Positions 28,438 to 39,474 of a stretch of DNA of 64,000 bases are shown here, in pieces; within the stretch, counting starts at the first letter, position 1; every line of letters starts with the position of its first letter. The notes below the pieces were generated by a model. That model did not search any database, had not been told where the DNA came from, and was given only the letters and a program-made list of their open reading frames with translations. This DNA is from Mayamaea pseudoterrestris (taxonomy: Eukaryota; Bacillariophyta; Bacillariophyceae; Sellaphorales; Sellaphoraceae). The stretch lies in NCBI GenBank assembly GCA_027923505.1, contig BROI01000002.1:1302001-1366000 (forward strand). The letters are read 5' to 3'. A program made the position numbers and the translations under genes.

Positions 28438-29031
28438 CTAATTGAACTTGGCCGACTTGAGAACCGTGACTACATCTTGATCCCAAATTTCCTTGTAGGA
28501 AGTAATGAACCCTCCTTCATCACGCTCCAGAACAACCTTGCCGCTCAGCGCCACGACCGGCTGGAAGGGAATGTTGAAGCACAAGTCTTCTTCAAACCGA
28601 AACTCGGCCTTTTCGGGTGTGACATTCACGTCTCCAACCAGTCGAACTTGGGACTTGGCTCCCACAAAGAGTTTGCGCGTGCCCTTGATCCACTGCTGCA
28701 TTCCATACGAGTCAATTTCATCGGTAAAGGTTGCAGTCGATCGGTAAATGGATGGCGTCAAGTTGGCAGTCGCAAGAAATTGTCGGTCGACAATGTCGGA
28801 GCGAATCACTTCCTTTAGCTCATTGTCCGTGAGACCGAGTTTGTCAGCAGCATCGGCATGTGCAGGCAGAGATGATGAAAAAGCAACCAGAGCGGCGGAA
28901 GCAGCACTTGAAACAAAATTTTGCAGAAATTTTTGACGGGAAGTTTGAGTTTGTAGTGGCAGCGCAAGAGTAAGGTTGGGACTGTGCAGCAGTGCAAGTA
29001 ATAGCAGGCTTGCGATGCAGCGATTCATCAT
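28438..29031 (-). CDS. Thylakoid-lumen-type DUF2358-like protein
   Basis: One exon encodes 197 residues from an ATG in caccATGatg context. The leader is tripartite: a signal peptide (CIASLLLLALLHSPNLTLAL), a transit segment, then a second hydrophobic stretch (SAASAALVAFSSSLPAHADA) ending in AHADA, the thylakoidal processing peptidase type. The mature part (KEVIRSDIVDRQFLATANLT, YRSTATFTDEIDSYG, FRFEEDLCFNIPFQP, ITSYKEIWDQ) resembles the SnoaL-fold DUF2358 family of cyanobacteria and plastids, function unknown. It is convergent with FtsZ, ending 149 bp from it. The localisation is inferred from the leader; the family call is from memory. Confidence 0.75.
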   Translation of the reverse strand: MMNRCIASLLLLALLHSPNLTLALPLQTQTSRQKFLQNFVSSAASAALVAFSSSLPAHADAADKLGLTDNELKEVIRSDIVDRQFLATANLTPSIYRSTATFTDEIDSYGMQQWIKGTRKLFVGAKSQVRLVGDVNVTPEKAEFRFEEDLCFNIPFQPVVALSGKVVLERDEGGFITSYKEIWDQDVVTVLKSAKFN

Positions 29032-29304
29032 GGTGATTGGGAAGTTGTGCGACAAAAATGACGAATGCGTGCCGCTTCACACTGCTCTTTTGTCGTTTCG
29101 GTATCCATAGATGCTTGTCTTATTTACAGTTAGTACTGCTAAGGAAAATGATGATCAACGGTAGTTAGTAGAAGTTACATACAGAACATAGATGATATTT
29201 TCTTAAAATATGTGAGAATGGGATGTACAGAATAAGTAAATTGCTTTAAGCTAGCTAATTAGAACAGCAATACGTTCTGACGCAACGAATTCGTGCCGAT
29301 CATT

Positions 29305-31080
29305 CTAAAAGAATGTCGCCGGATCAATGCCTTTCAGAGTGTCATCATCTTTCTTCGATTCCAATATACCGGCTTTGCCCAGAACAACGTCCGTCAGATC
29401 GGGTCCTGCTTCTTCGTCCTGTCCCGTCAGGTCCGCTAGCATTGCTGCCCGAGCTTCCGCCATGCGTTTTTGTCGCTCTCGCTCTGCAAATGTCAAGCCG
29501 TCGTCTTTGTTTTCTGCGACCGACACAGATGCTTGCTCTGGTTTTGCCATTTCAACTCCATCCAGTCGTTGCAGAAGGAAATCAACCGCCATGGCAGTCG
29601 CTGATGTTTCTGGTCCGTTAAGGGGCTGCATTGCATGTCCATTCTTCCCTAACCGTTTCTCAAGCGCTTGCATCACCACCTTGATCAGATTGCCCTGTTC
29701 AACTTGCCGCTTATCAACTTTATTGGCCGCCGGAGTTGAGTCATAGTTTAGACTCATGTCTTCGTCCTTGACTTTGCCAGTCGCTTGAAAGTCTTGCGCT
29801 ATTTTCAATGCGTCCATTTCGCGACGATTAACTTTCATGTCTGAAATCTCACCCCAATCACGCAATCGCAACATTGTCTCTAGCTTATCGACACCAATCG
29901 ATGATAGAGTCTTTTCATTCTGTTTGTAAACAAGCCCCGTTGGAATTCCCTTTTGCGCCGTCCGCACTTGAGTCGTGCGTAGTAGATTGATCATGGGCCA
30001 CGGAGATCGTCTCGCATAGTTTGCTGCCTGGCCTTCGCCTGCCCGAGCATCTCCGTCCCGAAAGCTCCAGTGTGGATGGAAAAAGACAAGCTGCAGCAAG
30101 TCTTCCACCTTGAGAAACGTCAGTGATTGCGTCAAGGTTGTACTGAAGCTTTCGAACAACTCCACATTGTCCAAGAAAAACTCTGGCACAATCATGAGTG
30201 TAGTACTTAGATCCTTTTCCTTTAACGTTTCGACTCGCACAACTTCCCTCCAGTAGCGTGCGTAAACATCTTCGACGCCACTACTCCGATCGACGCAGTA
30301 GTAAATCTCACCGAGCGGCAAGCCTGCTTCATTGGCATCCTTTGTAAATGGACAAATGCCCATGTCGGCCATCATTTTGCTGACCCAATCCTTGGTCAAA
30401 TCAATAATTGATTCATCGTTTTCTGGAACCTTGTTGACAATGGCTGGATATGGATCCTTCGTCATGAATTCGTCGTCAATTCCCTTGTATAGCTCATCAA
30501 AGTCAGTTCCATCATCCCAAAATGGATCATAGTCCCACGCCTTTTCGTCACCATCCGGTTGATTGCTATCGCGCTCCTTCTTGAAACTCTTGGCAGTAAA
30601 GCCAGCAATGCGGCCCATTTGCTTGTAGGGAACCAGCGTCGTTGAAATGCCAAAGTGATCGCAAACGTCCTTGCAGTAGTCCAAATGTCCCAGTATTTGA
30701 TTCACGAAATTTGGATTGGCCAAGCTCTCTTTCATTTCGGGGTATATGACTGTCAACGATTCCTGTGAAAAGATTAGTGAGGCATGTGTGAACAAGATGG
30801 AGCATAGTAGTCAAGTGTGTCATGCAACGGCACGTACCCCCTTGACCATGTTCCCGGCTTGCGCAATCTGAGACCACACGGAATGAAGCAGTTGCGGAAT
30901 GGTTGCTGCTGGATCATGGGGATGCCATTCATCGTCCGTTTCGGCTTGCAGCATGGGCACATCGGATAGCCATTGTCGAGTGAATGACGATGATGACCGT
31001 CGTTGTCGACTACTTTGCGATGAAATTTGGAAAGCGACAATATATGAAGGAACAAAAGCGAGGAGACTTATTGACTTCAT
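29305..31080 (-). CDS. DUF1415-like plastid-type protein
   Basis: Two exons, 30838-31080 and 29305-30762, are joined by a 75-nt phase-0 intron (gtacgt...ttcacag), giving 566 residues. The leader MKSISLLAFVPSYIVAFQIS has a signal peptide with an ASAF-like VAF|Q. The core resembles the bacterial DUF1415 family: WVSKMMADMGICPFTKDA, YWREVVRVE, STTLMIVPEFFLDNVELFE, QLVFFHPHWSFRDG, and YARRSPWPMINLLR. A basic coiled tail (FAERERQKRMAEARAAML) follows. The CPF Cys is conserved in DUF1415. Function is unknown. The upstream exon was chosen because the frame otherwise has no ATG with a credible leader. Confidence 0.8.
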
Positions 31081-31621
31081 AATGCTCCAGTTGTCTGCTT
31101 TTACCAAGGATAACAAACTACTACCGTAGCACAATCAGGAGATCAAGCGATTCAAAGGATGATGGCAAAAGGATCGAAGCAAAGCGAGGGTGTGCAGGGT
31201 CTGTCGCACCGGTTAACTGGATCACGGTGTGACACTTTGTGGTTGTGAAAATGAAAGCCAAAGATCCCGCGGTACCTGTACCAGTACGCAACGACTAAGC
31301 TTACTGTAGGTTTGCCTAAGCTCGTCTACTGCAGGTAATCTTGACAACTCTCGCGTCGTATTCGATTTTTTGTAGTTAGGAACTTCTATGTGCTGTGACG
31401 TTTAACTTACTCAGCTAAGGAAACCCGCTTGCACCTCCATTTGTTCCAAGTAATCAGTCCATTCATGTCAATCCATTTTCCTCGAGCAAGATCGCATTGC
31501 CATGCCAATGTGTTATGCTGTCATTAATGTGTGCGTAAACTTCATGCACATCGATCATTGTTTTATATATAACTCTTAGCCATTATACCCGTCTGCGGAA
31601 CCGCCAAAGCATAATATTGTC
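31081..31621. other. Intergenic region between divergent genes
   Basis: These 541 bases separate the DUF1415-like gene (minus) from the CAP gene (plus). A small inverted motif ggtacctgtacc lies near 31271. The part from about 31350 to 31600 is AT-rich. No gene is recognised. Confidence 0.4.
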
Positions 31622-32242
31622 ATGTTCCTGCTCAAACTGCCATTCACGGAAAAGCCATCGGCTGAACCGCCATCTATTCCGGAGACTACGAGCGTCTCGA
31701 CCGACTCGGACGATTCATGTGTCATGCTGAGCAAAAAGCCTGTAGACCTGCGCTTGTACAGCGCCATTTTTCGTCAACCAAAGCTCGGCCATGCATTGTC
31801 GGTTCGCCAAACCAGTGTACATTCAATGTCTTACTCGAATCAGTTCTTCATTAACCGAGTCCGATCCTCCCATGGGCTGCAGGAGCTCCATCGCTCCCGC
31901 GACTTGGACCACTTGGCCCGCCACCACGCCGAGCGCATGGCGTTGCGAGAAACAATCTTTCACTCCTGCCACACAGTCAAGGAGCTCAAGAGTCACCTTG
32001 GCTCGTTGTTTGTGGGCGAGAATGTGCAGCGCGGAAAAACGATTCGCGACATTCACGACAATATGCTGGCCTGCCGCGCGCAGCGACAGAATGTCTTGTC
32101 GTTGCAGTTTCAGGAACTTGGCATTGGCACCTGCAAGGGTACTGATGGGATGCTCTACATGGTGCAATTGTTTCGTGCTGCAGACGAAACGAGGGATGCT
32201 TGTGATGTTGGCCCACGAGTGGGCAAGTCAATCTGGAAGTAA
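31622..32242 (+). CDS. CAP/SCP superfamily protein
   Basis: One exon encodes 206 residues. Residues about 75-195 follow the CAP (cysteine-rich secretory, PR-1) pattern: FINRVRSSHGLQELHRSRDL, DHLARHHAERMA, FHSCHTVKELKSHLG, FVGENVQRGKTIRDIHDNML, RQNVLSLQFQELGIGTC and GMLYMVQLF. His and Glu of the central cavity appear as HHAER and GENV. CAP proteins are usually secreted; this one has no clear signal peptide in the frame (MFLLKLPFTEKPSAEPPS), so it may be cytosolic or its first exon may be missed upstream. It has few Cys and lacks the animal hinge domain. Confidence 0.78.
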   Translation: MFLLKLPFTEKPSAEPPSIPETTSVSTDSDDSCVMLSKKPVDLRLYSAIFRQPKLGHALSVRQTSVHSMSYSNQFFINRVRSSHGLQELHRSRDLDHLARHHAERMALRETIFHSCHTVKELKSHLGSLFVGENVQRGKTIRDIHDNMLACRAQRQNVLSLQFQELGIGTCKGTDGMLYMVQLFRAADETRDACDVGPRVGKSIWK

Positions 32243-32325
32243 CTAATTGTAGCTGGACATATTCACGCCTTTACTGTTAACGAATCAGTGATCTTATTGC
32301 TTAACCTGAAGACGAGAGTAGTTTT

Positions 32326-33694
32326 TCAGACTGTCAGAAACGGCCAAGGATGTCCGATAGGTTTCTCTGTGCTTTCATGAGTGGGCTCGCCATCCAGACA
32401 CACTCGCTTTTGACGAGGATGGTGTGAAGGGGGCAGAAAATCTCGCAGATACATGTCACGCATTTGGGGTGGGAGCTGGTCCACCGAAAATGGCTCTACT
32501 GGTTTCCGGCGTGGCATAAATCTGGCGCATGGTCGAATCATAATGGGACCGTCACCGAGCAGTGATTCGACATCATCTGCTGCGTGTTCGTTGGCGCCAG
32601 ACTTAGCCTCCGGACTGCTGCGCTTCTCTTCTGCATTTGCCTTCTTTGGCTCTTTTCCATTTGCTGATTCTTCCTCCTTCTCCTTTTGCTCATCAGTAGT
32701 ATCGTCCTCGTCGTGACTGTCTGCATCCTTCTCCTCCGCCGACGACTTGTTGGTCGCGCGATTCCGACGAAGGTCCGGTGCACCTTCTCGTAGCGCCTGA
32801 CACGCCTTTTCCTTTGCCCGCTCGTCTCCAATCTCCACGTAAAAGACTTGACCAAGATGATTCGTTTGGTCAAGCTTTTTCAGAAAGCGTCCTCCCTTGC
32901 GGCGAATCAAATCAACCACCAAGGCCGCCACGGCAGGCTTGTCGCGTTTCTTGGCGTGAAGGTATTCCTTTTGGTGTGATTTGACGAGGCGACGAAACTC
33001 GCGGTTTCCGGAGTGCGAGTTGGTCGCTCCGCCGCGACCCGATAGTACGTCCTCGGGCTGTATCATGGTAATGTACTCGATTGTGACGGGTGGCATGAGC
33101 GGAAAAGGGTAGCCGTACATGTGACCGTATGGTGGATATGGATGATAGTACATGTGCGGATGTGGCGGCGGCATGTGATGGTTGTACATGTGTGGTGGTG
33201 GCGGTGGAGGAGGTGGAGGAAATGGAGGCGGGTGCTGATATTGAGTTGAGCTCCCGTTGGATGACTCGAATGAGGACAAGTTTTGCGGATGCATCATAGC
33301 ATAGGAGTCGCTTGATGATGTCGGCGCAATGTAGGGAAATTGTTGGTACTGCTGCTGGTGCTGTTGCGGGTAGTAGTCGCGGGAAGCTGCATCTCGTTGC
33401 TGCTGAAAATTGATATACCCAAATGGCGGGATGTTTGCATTGCACGGGAATGAATCATGACTCGTCGTCGTAGCTCCAAGTGTTGGATAGCTTTCCGTCG
33501 CCTGCAAAAAACATCGTTCATGAGGTACTACATCATAAGAAATGCGCCAATTAAACGCTTGTACACTCTGCATTACTTACCGCCGTCGCCAATGTATCCC
33601 GCGCCTTTGACAAGGGAATGGGCGTCAAGGCATCGATTCGCCAGGTAGGCAACGGCGAGTCGGACGCCTTTGTTTCGGATGAAGTCGTCGACAT
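32326..33694 (-). CDS. DUF6824-type nuclear protein of diatoms
   Basis: Two exons, 33581-33694 and 32326-33501, are joined by a 79-nt phase-0 intron (gtaagt...tttgcag), giving 429 residues. The start has context actcaccATGtcg. The central domain reads IQPEDVLSGRGGATNSHSGN, REFRRLVKSHQKEYLHAKKR, DKPAVAALVVDLIRRKGGRF and then QVFYVEIGDERAKEKACQAL. This pattern (DVLxGRGGxxNxHxGNxxFRxLV) defines a family greatly expanded in diatoms, which I believe is Pfam DUF6824; a DNA-binding role has been suggested but not shown here. N-terminal to it lies a Gln/His/Pro/Tyr-rich stretch with FPPPPPPPPPHMYNHHMPPP, and after it an acidic, Lys-rich tail. Probably a transcriptional regulator. Confidence 0.88.
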
Positions 33695-34198
33695 GGTGAG
33701 TTTACAGATCAATGAGGCAATTTTGGTTCTTGGTCCATGCAAGCATACATCGAAGCGACTCGCTCCAACAGCAAAGACTCCATCTGCTGTTACTCGTTGA
33801 GCTTTGCCGCGGAGGTGCGAATGAGCACAGTCGCCAGCTAGCAGTGTCAACGCTACCGCAAAGCTACGTTCAAATAATGGTTGTACAGTATATGTACTAC
33901 GTATAATCTCGACCGCTTGTAGAGTGACATGGGTAGTGAGTAACTATTTCGATTGATATTGGTAAGTGATGCAATCAGCTGCATAGACGCTGTCGCATTC
34001 TTGTCGTACCGATACTGTTTTTATTGGACTCTCGTGTGGAGAGTGGTCTTTTCACACTGACAGTCATCATGAAAACACATCACTTGGACGTAACGAATGA
34101 TGACCGTCACCATGACGAAAGGCCAACCAATCCTCGCCGCCTTTGCATGAATCTCCAATTCATCGTCAAGCAAAATCAACGATTGTCACACAATTTTC
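33695..34198. other. Intergenic region between divergent genes
   Basis: These 504 bases lie between the DUF6824-type gene and the SLC35A gene and hold both promoters. The frames crossing it are short and not protein-like. I see no distinct element. Confidence 0.4.
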
Positions 34199-35446
34199 AT
34201 GCACAGAATGTCTCGTTCCAGTCCAAGCAGCGGAAATGCCATTGAAATTGCATCGGCAGCAGCCAGTATTTCCGAAATGGACAAGTCGAACAGCAGCAGC
34301 AGCGGCAAGGCGTTCCAAACCAGCAGCATGCAAACCTTTAAACTCATGCTCCTCGTCGGCATGGTGCTGCAGAATTCAAGTACAGTGTTAGTTGGAAGAT
34401 ATACGAGAAGCTCCGTCGCCAAGCAAGACTTGTACAATGTCAATCATCTCATTTGCATTTGTGAACTCGCCAAGCTGGTGCTATCCATGGCACTGGAAGG
34501 TTACTCGCTCGGAGGAGTCGATGCACTATTTGAAAGCTTTAAGCTCCACAACCTTTCCAAACCACTCGACGCCTTGAAAATCCTAGTTCCCGCATTGCTA
34601 TACTTGGTGCAAAACACTCTCCTCTACGTGGCCCTCTCCAACTTGACGGCGCCCATCTTTCAAGTCACCTACCAAGGCAAGCTTGTCACGACGGCTCTCG
34701 TGAGCGTGTTAATGCTGCAGCGAAGCTACTCGCCGCAGCAATGGATTTGTCTGTGCGTATTGAGTCTGGGAGTCGCCGTGGCCGTGTTGGGAGAAAATGC
34801 GACCAGTAAAGATGCAGCAGCGCCGGTGCATACCAACTTGTTCGTCGGCCTCACGTCGGTAACCATTGCCTGCCTCTCCAGCGCACTGGCGGGCGTCTAC
34901 TTTGAAAAGGTTTTAAAAAAGCCGGGCAACGAAAAGCAGCCGGCGAGCCTTTGGATGCGAAACATGCAGCTGGCATTCTTCTCCGTGGTGATTGCCGCTG
35001 GACAGGGAGTATTTCAAAGCAACAAGCTGTCAGAAGATAATGCTGCTGCCAAGGGATATTTCCATGGATTCACCTTTTGGGTGTGGATCTTGGTTGGTCT
35101 GCAAGCTGGAGGGGGTATGCTGGTTGCTGCTGTCATCAAGGTACGTCGTGTCGCTGCTTGTCGTTCGAGGCAAGACTATCGTTGCTATACCTCTGGCTCA
35201 CGCCTTGTCCTTCATTAATACATCACACAGTACGCCGACAATGTGCTCAAGGGCATGGCCACGGGCGTTTCCATTATTGTTGCAACGGCTTTTTCGACGG
35301 TCCTCTTTGGTACGCCCCTGAGCAGTCAGTTTGTCGTTGGTGCATCCTTGATATTACTTGGCGTGTACTACTTTAGCAATCCATTGCCGGCAGCCATTAT
35401 GCGGGCACAGAGCTCGACGGAAGTGAATAGCTTGCTGCCAAAGTAG
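34199..35446 (+). CDS. Nucleotide-sugar transporter, SLC35A family
   Basis: Two exons, 34199-35140 and 35231-35446, are joined by a 90-nt phase-0 intron (gtacgt...cacacag), giving 385 residues. About ten membrane helices are visible from residue 45. Family motifs: VPALLYLVQNTLLYVALSNL, APIFQVTYQGKLVTTALVSV, LSSALAGVYFEKVLKK, WMRNMQLAFFSVVIA, and the signature YADNVLKGMATGVSIIVATA followed by FSTVLFGTPL. SLC35A proteins exchange UDP-galactose, UDP-GlcNAc or CMP-sialic acid for the nucleoside monophosphate across the Golgi membrane. The substrate cannot be read from sequence; a UDP-sugar is likely. The second exon is needed to complete the signature. The start may be the ATG at 34199 or one three codons later. 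Confidence 0.92.
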
Positions 35447-35716
35447 ATATTGATTGTAAAGAATGAAATAGGATGGTTGTAATTTTGACAAAACTTATTC
35501 TCCTGCTGTTGCCAAGTGAGCACGCTTCTCTAGCGAAGGACTATTGGCTTGCCATAGTAGCAAGCTTGCACTACGATACTCTCAATTCAATGAGCTGCTT
35601 GTGAACTGCTGCATTCTTATTAATACTTGAGAGCTGGTCATTATTACAGCTAACATATTCCTCGATTTTGGCTATCAGTACACCACAGCGACATTCGTAA
35701 TACCGTTATCTATCGA

Positions 35717-36829
35717 TTAATACGCCATGTGCTTCTTCACCGACGCCGGATCCACACTTCCCTTCTTGAATCGAGACGCATCCGTCTTGTAGACGTGAAT
35801 CTCGTTGAGCGACGTTTTTCCGAGCGGTCCTTCGCAGGAAACTTGTCCATTCATGGGCAACGATCCCCACTTGCCCATGGCCGGTGGTTTGCCTTCGCGA
35901 CAGGCCTGCAGAAGTTGCTTGGTCGTTTCCGGTGTCAAGCACTCGTAGTAGTCGTCGTTTAACTGAATCATGGGAGCATTGGCGCAAGCCCCCAAGCATT
36001 CCACCTCGAGCAGTGTGAACAAACCGTCGGGCGTGGTTTCGCCGTCTTTGATGTTGAGCTCCTCCATGATGGTTTTCTTAATGTCTTGGGCGCCATTGAT
36101 CATGCATGGAGTGGTTCCGCATAGTTGGATAAAGTACTTGCCCACGGGGTTTCGATTGAACACTGTATGGAACGAGCAAGTGTGTGAGCACAAGAAGTCC
36201 TCGTCATTAGCAACAGTCAATCAATTTACACAACACAATACAATAACATACTCGTATAAAATGACGCCACTTCGTAGACTCGCACGGGCGATACTTCCAC
36301 AATCTGCGCCACCTTGTTCATGGCGTTGAGCGGCAGCCACCCGCCCGCCTGCCGCTGCGCCAAATCCAGCAGCGGAATCATGCCGGCGCGCTTGTAGTGG
36401 ACGGGATATTTCGACAAGATCTTGTCGACGAGCTCGTAGTTTTCTTCCGTAAAGTCAAAGGGAACGTCGGCATTGTTCGTTGGTGTGTCAATGTGCTGGG
36501 ATATAAGTGGGAGAAAGAAGATGCAATGGAGTTGCAGTGTAAGATAGATTTCATTTGCATATCATAGAGACAACCAAATACACGGATAAACGATCTCATC
36601 AGCTCGCAACTAATTCTTTCTTTCTCAAGACGATCTGATGTAATTGTAAATTTGATTGGCGTTATATTGCTTCGTTCCGTCAATCCTTTTCGCTCGCTCG
36701 CATCATTGATCTCGAGAATATACTCACAAAGGACTTTTGACCGGCAAATCCACGGGCTGCTATATTTTGTACGTGCCCCTTGCTGACTCCTCCTCGACGC
36801 AGGAGCAGTTTGGAAGCGGCTGAGAGCAT
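35717..36829 (-). CDS. NDUFV2: Complex I 24 kDa subunit (NDUFV2/NuoE)
   Basis: Three exons, 36728-36829, 36252-36495 and 35717-36162, give 263 residues; introns are 232 nt (phase 0, gtgagt) and 89 nt (phase 1, gtatgt). The N-terminus [20 protein letters not shown] is a mitochondrial presequence. The core is highly conserved: [77 protein letters not shown] and [20 protein letters not shown]. The Cys pairs CGTTPC and CLGAC hold the N1a [2Fe-2S] cluster of the electron-input module. The junction a|tg restores the conserved [14 protein letters not shown]. The 232-nt intron is the longest in the window. Start context is gcaccATGctc. Confidence 0.96.
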
Positions 36830-37094
36830 GGTGCTGCTGCCAATATTGGATCGAATCAACTTGGAACAACTGCACCTCCCATGGTGATGCTCGTCTCTCG
36901 CGTCACCACCAGATCTCACGTGACGTATGTTTAACCTCAACGTTAACTTTTGAAATATTAAAGAATCTTCCGTTCACGCGGCAGCCACGCCTGCTACCAT
37001 TCTTTATCGCAGACAGTTTAAAAAGTTAGCCGGGAGCTTCCGCGAAGGCGCACGTGAGCTTGCGCGCATCCTCATTTTCCAAGTCCAAGCCACC

Positions 37095-38981
37095 ATGAGA
37101 AAACATCCGATGCGGCGCCTGCTGCGGTTCCGTCCAACAAAGGAGTCGTCCGAGTCTATTGGCTCGACGACCGCCACGAGTAACTCACAGGACGACGGCG
37201 ACTGGGACGACGTTTACGCCGACGTGCGACCCTTGCTCGACTCGAAAGCCAATTCGTCGCAGCAGCAGCATCGTCACTCGCACCAGGTGCCGTGGCTGGT
37301 TGCATATACATGCTACCTGGCGTACGCCATACTACTGCTACTGGGTCAGTGGCGCGACTGGTTGAGTTTACTGTTGCGGCGCGGCCGCTACTACAGTCCG
37401 CCCAGTGACAAATACGCCAAGCTACTCAACAAGTGGGAGGCGACGTATACGCGACGCATCTACCACCGCATTCAGGATTGCTTTAATCGGCCATTGGCGA
37501 GTCGGCCGGGGACGCGACTGTTGGTGCTGGAGCGGGCTTCGTGCGACGGCAAAAAGAGTTTCCAAGTGTTGCGCAAGAGTCAGTTGCAGCAATCGCAAGT
37601 GGAGGAGTATACCAACAATCCCAACTGCATGGCCGTTGCGAATTCATGCAGTAGCGATAATGATGATGAAAATAGCAACTTGCTCGCTCGAGACTGTCTC
37701 AACCTTGGTTCCTACAATTACCTTGGCTTTGCCGATGACTTTCAATCCACCTGTCGCGCCAAAGTGGTCGCCTCCATGGACATGTTGCCCATTTCCACTG
37801 GCTCGTCGCTGCAAACCTTTGGTCGCACCGTTTTACACGACGAGCTCGAACGCTCCGTCGCTTCCTTTTGCGGCAAACCGGCCGCCCTGTGCTTCAACAT
37901 GGGCTACAACACCAACGCGACGGTACTGCCGGCGCTGTTATTGCAGCAGAATGGATCATCGCCGCAACGCAACTTGATTGTTAGTGACGCGTTGAACCAC
38001 ACGAGCATTGTCAACGGCGCCCGCGCCAGCGGCGCCACCATTCGCACCTTTGCGCACGACGACGTGTCGCACTTGGAGTCGGTGCTACGACAAGCTATTG
38101 TGCAAGGCGTGCCGCGCACGCGGCGGCCGTGGCACAAGATACTGGTGGTAATCGAGGGAGTCTACTCCATGGAGGGAGAGTATAGCGACTTGCGAAACAT
38201 TGTGCGTGTTGCAAAAAAGTATGGCGCCTACGTGTACTTGGACGAGGCGCACTCCATTGGCGCCATGGGTGCGACGGGAAGGGGCATCACCGAATACTGC
38301 AACGTGGATCCGGCGGATGTCGACGTCATGATGGGAACGTTCACCAAGAGCTTTGGCGCCATGGGCGGCTACATTTGCGCGTCCAAGGAAATTATTGACT
38401 ACTTGAGAGTGCATTGTGCTGGAAGTGTGCTGCATACCAGCATGAGTCCAGTGGTTTGTCAACAAATTATTACAGCCTTCAAGGTGAGTGAAATGTGTGT
38501 TTACTGCGCGCATGCGTGAATCCGTCAGTCAATCTTGCACACGTCTCACCATGCGCAAAATCTCTATTCCCCTTAGGTTATTACCGGCCAAGACGGAACT
38601 AATATTGGTCGTCAAAAGCTGCAGGCTCTCAGGGACAATTCCAACTACTTTCGACTTCGATTGGAGCGCATGGGTCTCCAAGTACTGGGTCAGTACGACT
38701 CTCCCGTCATTCCCGTCATGCTGTACCACATGACCAAGATTGCCAGCTTTTCGCGCGAATGTTTCAAGCGCGGCATTGCCGTCGTTGTGGTTGGTGCACC
38801 CGCCGTGCCAGTGCTCGAGTGCCGCGCGCGGTTCTGCATGTCGGCGGCCCACAAACGAAAGGATTTGGACTGGGCGCTGGATCAGTTGGAGGAGATTGTT
38901 GACATTTGCCGCATTCGGCATGGACCAAGATTAGATGTACAAGGCATTGACGTTGTGAATGTTACCAAGAAGGATGACTAA
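37095..38981 (+). CDS. Serine palmitoyltransferase subunit 2 (LCB2)
   Basis: Two exons, 37095-38483 and 38577-38981, are joined by a 93-nt phase-0 intron (gtgagt...ccttag), giving 597 residues. The enzyme condenses serine with palmitoyl-CoA, the first step of sphingolipid synthesis, at the ER. It is an alpha-oxoamine synthase: NLGSYNYLGFADDF, TGSSLQTFGRTVLHDELE, DALNHTSIVNGARASGA, EGVYSMEGEYSDL, YLDEAHSIGAMGATGRG and the PLP lysine in GTFTKSFGAMGGYICASKE (Lys about 418). The GTFTKSFG sequence is typical of LCB2, the catalytic subunit. One membrane helix precedes it (PWLVAYTCYLAYAILLLLGQ). Start context is aagccaccATGaga. An LCB1 partner is not in the window. Confidence 0.95.
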
Positions 38982-39474
38982 CAGTAGATGGCGGTCACTG
39001 TTAAAGATGGAGAATTTCGGATGTGATATCGCTCAAATTCATGCATGCAGTTTGCATGCCTAATTGTTGTTCTTGTTCCTTGTTTGCCTGTTTGCTGTCA
39101 TTAATGACCGCAAATACAAGTACTACGGTAGTGTTTGCGTTCGGCCAATGACAGTGTTGTTTACAGTACGTAAAACATTTGTAAAGTGAGATTAAGTCGC
39201 ATTAGACTTAATAAGGTCAGTTTTGCCTAGCGATATCGTAATTCTTTCTGGCGTCAACCGTCGTGTGCTCGTCTACGAAAAGCAGTTGTTCCTGACGCGC
39301 AAACGATAGCTAGCATTTGTTGACGCAGCGGTACTGAAGCGACGTCCAGACCGCGAACGGAGCACCGTCAACCGCGCCGAATGTTTGTCGTTTTGTTCTA
39401 AAACGACGACTTTCACGTTGAAGTTACACAATTCGCGCCTCCATTGGCAAGCTTGATATATACAGACAGGCAAC
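38982..39474. other. Intergenic region upstream of aspartokinase
   Basis: These 493 bases follow the LCB2 stop. They include the repeated hexamer GCATGC around 39044-39060 and three TGACGC/GCGTCA hexamers between about 39252 and 39326, all within 225 bases of the aspartokinase start codon. TGACGC is one of the described diatom CO2/cAMP-responsive hexamers; the cluster is suggestive only. No coding sequence is seen. Confidence 0.35.
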